This document shows, in pieces, positions 32,886-35,669 of a stretch of 35,669 bases of DNA. How positions within the stretch are numbered: position 1 is the stretch's first letter; every line of letters starts with the position of its first letter. Origin of the DNA: Alistipes sp. (GTDB lineage: Bacteria; Bacteroidota; Bacteroidia; Bacteroidales; Rikenellaceae). Location of the stretch: the NCBI GenBank assembly GCA_019422485.1, contig JAHZDG010000009.1, positions 49,290-84,958 of the forward strand, read 5' to 3'. The position numbers were made by a program, and so were the translations under genes. Under the pieces are notes generated by a model. It was not told the DNA's origin. It saw only the letters and a program-made list of their open reading frames with translations, and searched no databases.

Positions 32886-35669
32886 TTAATGGGCTTCCAC
32901 CCAGTTTTCGCCTACTCCGCAATCGGCGATCAATTTCACTTTCAAGTTCGCCGCATTTTCCATGCAGCGAACGACCAATTCACGGACCTGTTCTTCTTCG
33001 CTCCGCAACATATCCACCACCAGTTCGTCGTGGACCTGCAAAATCACCCGTGAATGCAATCCCCGAGCCTTCAGTTCCCGATGAACGGCAATCATCGCCA
33101 ACTTCATGATATCGGCCGCCCCACCCTGAATCGGGGCATTGATGGCGTTTCGTTCCGAAAGCCCGCGTACCACCGCATTCCCCGATCGAATATCGGGCAG
33201 CATACGTTTCCGCCCAAACAGCGTGGTCACAAACCCATCCTCGCGAGCCTGAGCCACCACCGTTTCCATATAACGTTTGATCCCGGGATAGGAGGCAAAG
33301 TAACCGTCGATAATCTCTTTCGCCTCGGTGCGGGGGATGTGCAGCCGCTGAGCCAGTCCAAACGCCGAAATCCCGTAAATGATCCCGAAATTGGCGGTTT
33401 TGGCTTTGCGACGCTGATCGGCCGTCACCTCTTCCAGCGGCACCCCGAACACCCGGGCCGCCGTCGCGGCGTGAATATCTTCCCCATGAGCGAACGCTTC
33501 GATCATCGCCGGATCTCCGCTCAGATGCGCCATCAGGCGCAATTCCACCTGCGAATAGTCGGCCGACAAGAGCAAATGATCCCGATCCGTCGGCACAAAA
33601 GCCTTTCGGATCTCTCGTCCCCGCTGATCCCGCACCGGAATATTCTGCAGATTGGGATTGGTCGAGCTGAGACGACCGGTCGCCGTCACCGCCTGATTAA
33701 AGGAGGTATGAATCCGACCCGTCCGCGGATTAACCAGCAACGGCAGCGCCTCTACATAGGTCGACAAAAGTTTCCGCAAGCCCCTGTATTCGAGAATCAG
33801 GTCGATCACCGGATGGCGATCCGAGAGCATCTGCAGATACTCTTCATCCGTACGATATTGTTTGGTTTTGGTCATTTTCGGCTTGGGGTCGATCTTCAGC
33901 TTCCCGAACAGTGCTTCACCCAACTGTTTGGCTGAATTGACATTGAGCGTAGGATCCCCTACCAGCGACCGAATCCGATCTTCCAGGCCGGCCAACTGAG
34001 CGTTCAGCTCCCGCCCCGAAGCGGCCAACGAATCCAGATCGAGTTTTACGCCGGTCATTTCGATCTCGGCCAACACCTCAATCAGCGGCTCTTCGATCTC
34101 CCGATAGAGCTTTTCCAAACCGGCTTCCACCAACATCGGCCACAGCGTCTGTTTCAACTGCCAGGTCACATCGGCATCCTCACAGGAGTAGGCCGAAACC
34201 ACTTCGACCGCCACCCGATCCATCGTCAGCTGACGGCTGCCCTTACCGATGAGCGATTCGATCGGCACCGGGGCGTAGTTCAGATAGGTCCGGGCCAGAT
34301 AATCCATGCCGTGACGCGCTTCGGGATCGAGCAGATAGTGGATAATCATCGTATCGTAGAGCATCCCCCGCACCTCTACCCCGGCGGCCCGCAGGACCAT
34401 CATATCGAATTTAATATTCTGACCTATTTTGGCGATACGTTCGTTTTCGAAAAGCGGGCGTAAGGTTTCGAGCACTGAAGCCGTATTTTCAGGGTTGCAC
34501 ACCACATACCAGGCCTCATGAGCCCCAATGGAGAAAGAAATTCCCACCAAACGATCCCCGAACACATCGAAGCCCGTGGTTTCGGTATCGAAACAAAAAG
34601 CCTCGACCTGACTCAAACGGGCCACCAGTTCGGCCAACTGCTCCGGATCGGCCACCGTATGATAAAGGTGTTCCACCGTATCGATCGTATCGTAAGAGGG
34701 CTGTTCCTCCTGTCCGGGCGCCAAAGACTCTTCCACAAAAGGCTGCGTCGCCGTCGAACTATCCGTCACCACAGGCGGCATCACCGGAGCTGCAGCGAAC
34801 AGATCGCCCTGCAGGGGGGTAGTCTCCGAAGGTGTTTTCACACCCGCCGCTTCGCCCTTTGAGCGACTCAACTGCGACCGAAAAGGCGCCGTAGCGGCCT
34901 GAATCTCCGATCCCTGTCCTCCCCCGAACAAATCACCCATAGCCTCCCCCGACAAGCCGCCTGCACGTTCCGGAGCTGCGGTTCCAGCAGCCATCTGGCC
35001 GTTCGCATCCGAACGACGGCCAGACGCCACCGCCTGATTTCCTGCCGCAGCGGCTACAAAACGAGAGTTACCCTGCAGCTCGGCCAGCATCGACCGGAAT
35101 CCCAGCTCCCGATAAACGGCCGCCAGCCGATCCAGATCGGGCGTTTCCAGTTGCAGCTGTTCGGGCACAAATTCCACCGGCACATTCAGTTCGATGGTCG
35201 CCAACTGCTTGGCCAACCGAATCTGGTCGGCCGAACGTTCGATATTTTCGCGCTGTTTCCCTTTGAGTTGATCGAGATTGGCCAGCAGATTTTCCACCGA
35301 CCCGAAAGCACAAACCAGTTTGGTCGCACTTTTCTCCCCGATGCCCGGCACTCCGGGAATGTTGTCCGCCGCATCGCCCCACAAGGCCAGAATGTCGATC
35401 ACCTGACGCGGATCGTCAATGCCGTAATGCTCGCGCAACTGTTCGCATCCGATCACCTCGATCCCCTCACTGCCCTTGCGTTGTTTATAAATGTGCACCG
35501 TCGGACGGATCAACTGTCCGAAGTCTTTGTCCGGCGTCACCATAAAGACCTCATACCCCTCTTCCGAAGCTTTGCGCGAAAGGGTTCCGATCACGTCGTC
35601 GGCTTCATAACCCGGCACCTCGATCACCGGAATGCGCATCGCTTCCAACACCTCTTTGATGTAGGGAAC
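32886..35669 (-). CDS. polA: DNA polymerase I, N-terminus outside window
   Basis: The frame is open to the right edge (V-P-Y-I-K-E precedes the visible GTG), so the first ~100 residues are missing and about 927 are seen. Domains in order: the rest of the 5' nuclease (G-Y-E-A-D-D-V-I-G-T, D-K-D-F-x-Q, G-D-A-A-D-N-I-P-G-V-P-G-I-G), a ~150-residue Ala/Gly/Ser/Pro-rich linker, a 3'-5' exonuclease with intact acidic residues (F-D-T-E-T-T-G, N-I-K-F-D, S-C-E-D-A-D), and the polymerase with motifs A (S-A-D-Y-S-Q-V-E-L-R), B (R-R-K-A-K-T-A-N-F-G-I-I-Y-G) and C (V-H-D-E-L-V). It fills gaps and removes RNA primers in replication and repair. The linker contains Q-G-D-L-F and M-G-D-L-F, which resemble sliding-clamp binding motifs. 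Confidence 0.98.
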   Translation of the reverse strand, partial: VPYIKEVLEAMRIPVIEVPGYEADDVIGTLSRKASEEGYEVFMVTPDKDFGQLIRPTVHIYKQRKGSEGIEVIGCEQLREHYGIDDPRQVIDILALWGDAADNIPGVPGIGEKSATKLVCAFGSVENLLANLDQLKGKQRENIERSADQIRLAKQLATIELNVPVEFVPEQLQLETPDLDRLAAVYRELGFRSMLAELQGNSRFVAAAAGNQAVASGRRSDANGQMAAGTAAPERAGGLSGEAMGDLFGGGQGSEIQAATAPFRSQLSRSKGEAAGVKTPSETTPLQGDLFAAAPVMPPVVTDSSTATQPFVEESLAPGQEEQPSYDTIDTVEHLYHTVADPEQLAELVARLSQVEAFCFDTETTGFDVFGDRLVGISFSIGAHEAWYVVCNPENTASVLETLRPLFENERIAKIGQNIKFDMMVLRAAGVEVRGMLYDTMIIHYLLDPEARHGMDYLARTYLNYAPVPIESLIGKGSRQLTMDRVAVEVVSAYSCEDADVTWQLKQTLWPMLVEAGLEKLYREIEEPLIEVLAEIEMTGVKLDLDSLAASGRELNAQLAGLEDRIRSLVGDPTLNVNSAKQLGEALFGKLKIDPKPKMTKTKQYRTDEEYLQMLSDRHPVIDLILEYRGLRKLLSTYVEALPLLVNPRTGRIHTSFNQAVTATGRLSSTNPNLQNIPVRDQRGREIRKAFVPTDRDHLLLSADYSQVELRLMAHLSGDPAMIEAFAHGEDIHAATAARVFGVPLEEVTADQRRKAKTANFGIIYGISAFGLAQRLHIPRTEAKEIIDGYFASYPGIKRYMETVVAQAREDGFVTTLFGRKRMLPDIRSGNAVVRGLSERNAINAPIQGGAADIMKLAMIAVHRELKARGLHSRVILQVHDELVVDMLRSEEEQVRELVVRCMENAANLKVKLIADCGVGENWVEAH

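Overview
The window looks like chromosomal DNA of a Bacteroidetes bacterium, probably order Bacteroidales and possibly Rikenellaceae/Alistipes-like (family-level placement is inference). The reasons are GC-rich coding regions with AT-rich, A/C-rich leaders, several promoters of the Bacteroidetes type (TTG ~20 nt TAnnTTTG), almost no strong Shine-Dalgarno sites, and lineage-typical families: DUF4251, a DUF4493-like lipoprotein, a DUF4369/thioredoxin-like lipoprotein, a CarboxypepD_reg TonB receptor, and a glycogen locus with a eukaryotic-type GT3 synthase. No tRNA, rRNA, CRISPR array, insertion sequence or prophage was seen.

Layout. (1) 1-3548 (+): the 3' part of a GH106 alpha-L-rhamnosidase-like gene and a complete GH28 gene, a pair suited to rhamnogalacturonan/pectin. 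(2) 3661-6156 (-): a D-lactate dehydrogenase-like protein whose catalytic His is replaced by Gln, and an MFS sugar porter. (3) 6481-10252 (+): a CcsA-type cytochrome c assembly protein and L-fucose isomerase. (4) 10472-13360 (+): a small His-rich membrane protein and a TonB receptor, perhaps a metal uptake pair. (5) 13458-15766: a DUF4251 protein (-) divergent from a lipoprotein (+). (6) 16017-18238 (-): ATP-type PEP carboxykinase with a structured leader, and a VanZ-family protein; divergent hemW (+) at 18296-19438. (7) 19540-28950 (+): a glycogen module made of a giant glycogen synthase-phosphorylase fusion, a debranching enzyme, a GT4 glycosyltransferase and a GH57 amylase. (8) 29290-32570 (+): a redox-dead thioredoxin-like lipoprotein, lpxH-like, thyA and folA. 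(9) 32886-35669 (-): most of DNA polymerase I, cut by the right edge.

How the genes work together. The glycogen module covers synthesis (GT3, GT4), phosphorolysis (GT35), debranching and alpha-glucan hydrolysis or transfer. Its most striking element is a 1420-residue protein that joins a glycogen synthase to a glycogen phosphorylase. PEP carboxykinase nearby fits the same central carbon economy (succinate fermentation/gluconeogenesis). The GH106/GH28 enzymes, sugar porter and FucI point to use of plant or host deoxysugar glycans. Convergent gene pairs are separated by strong hairpin terminators.
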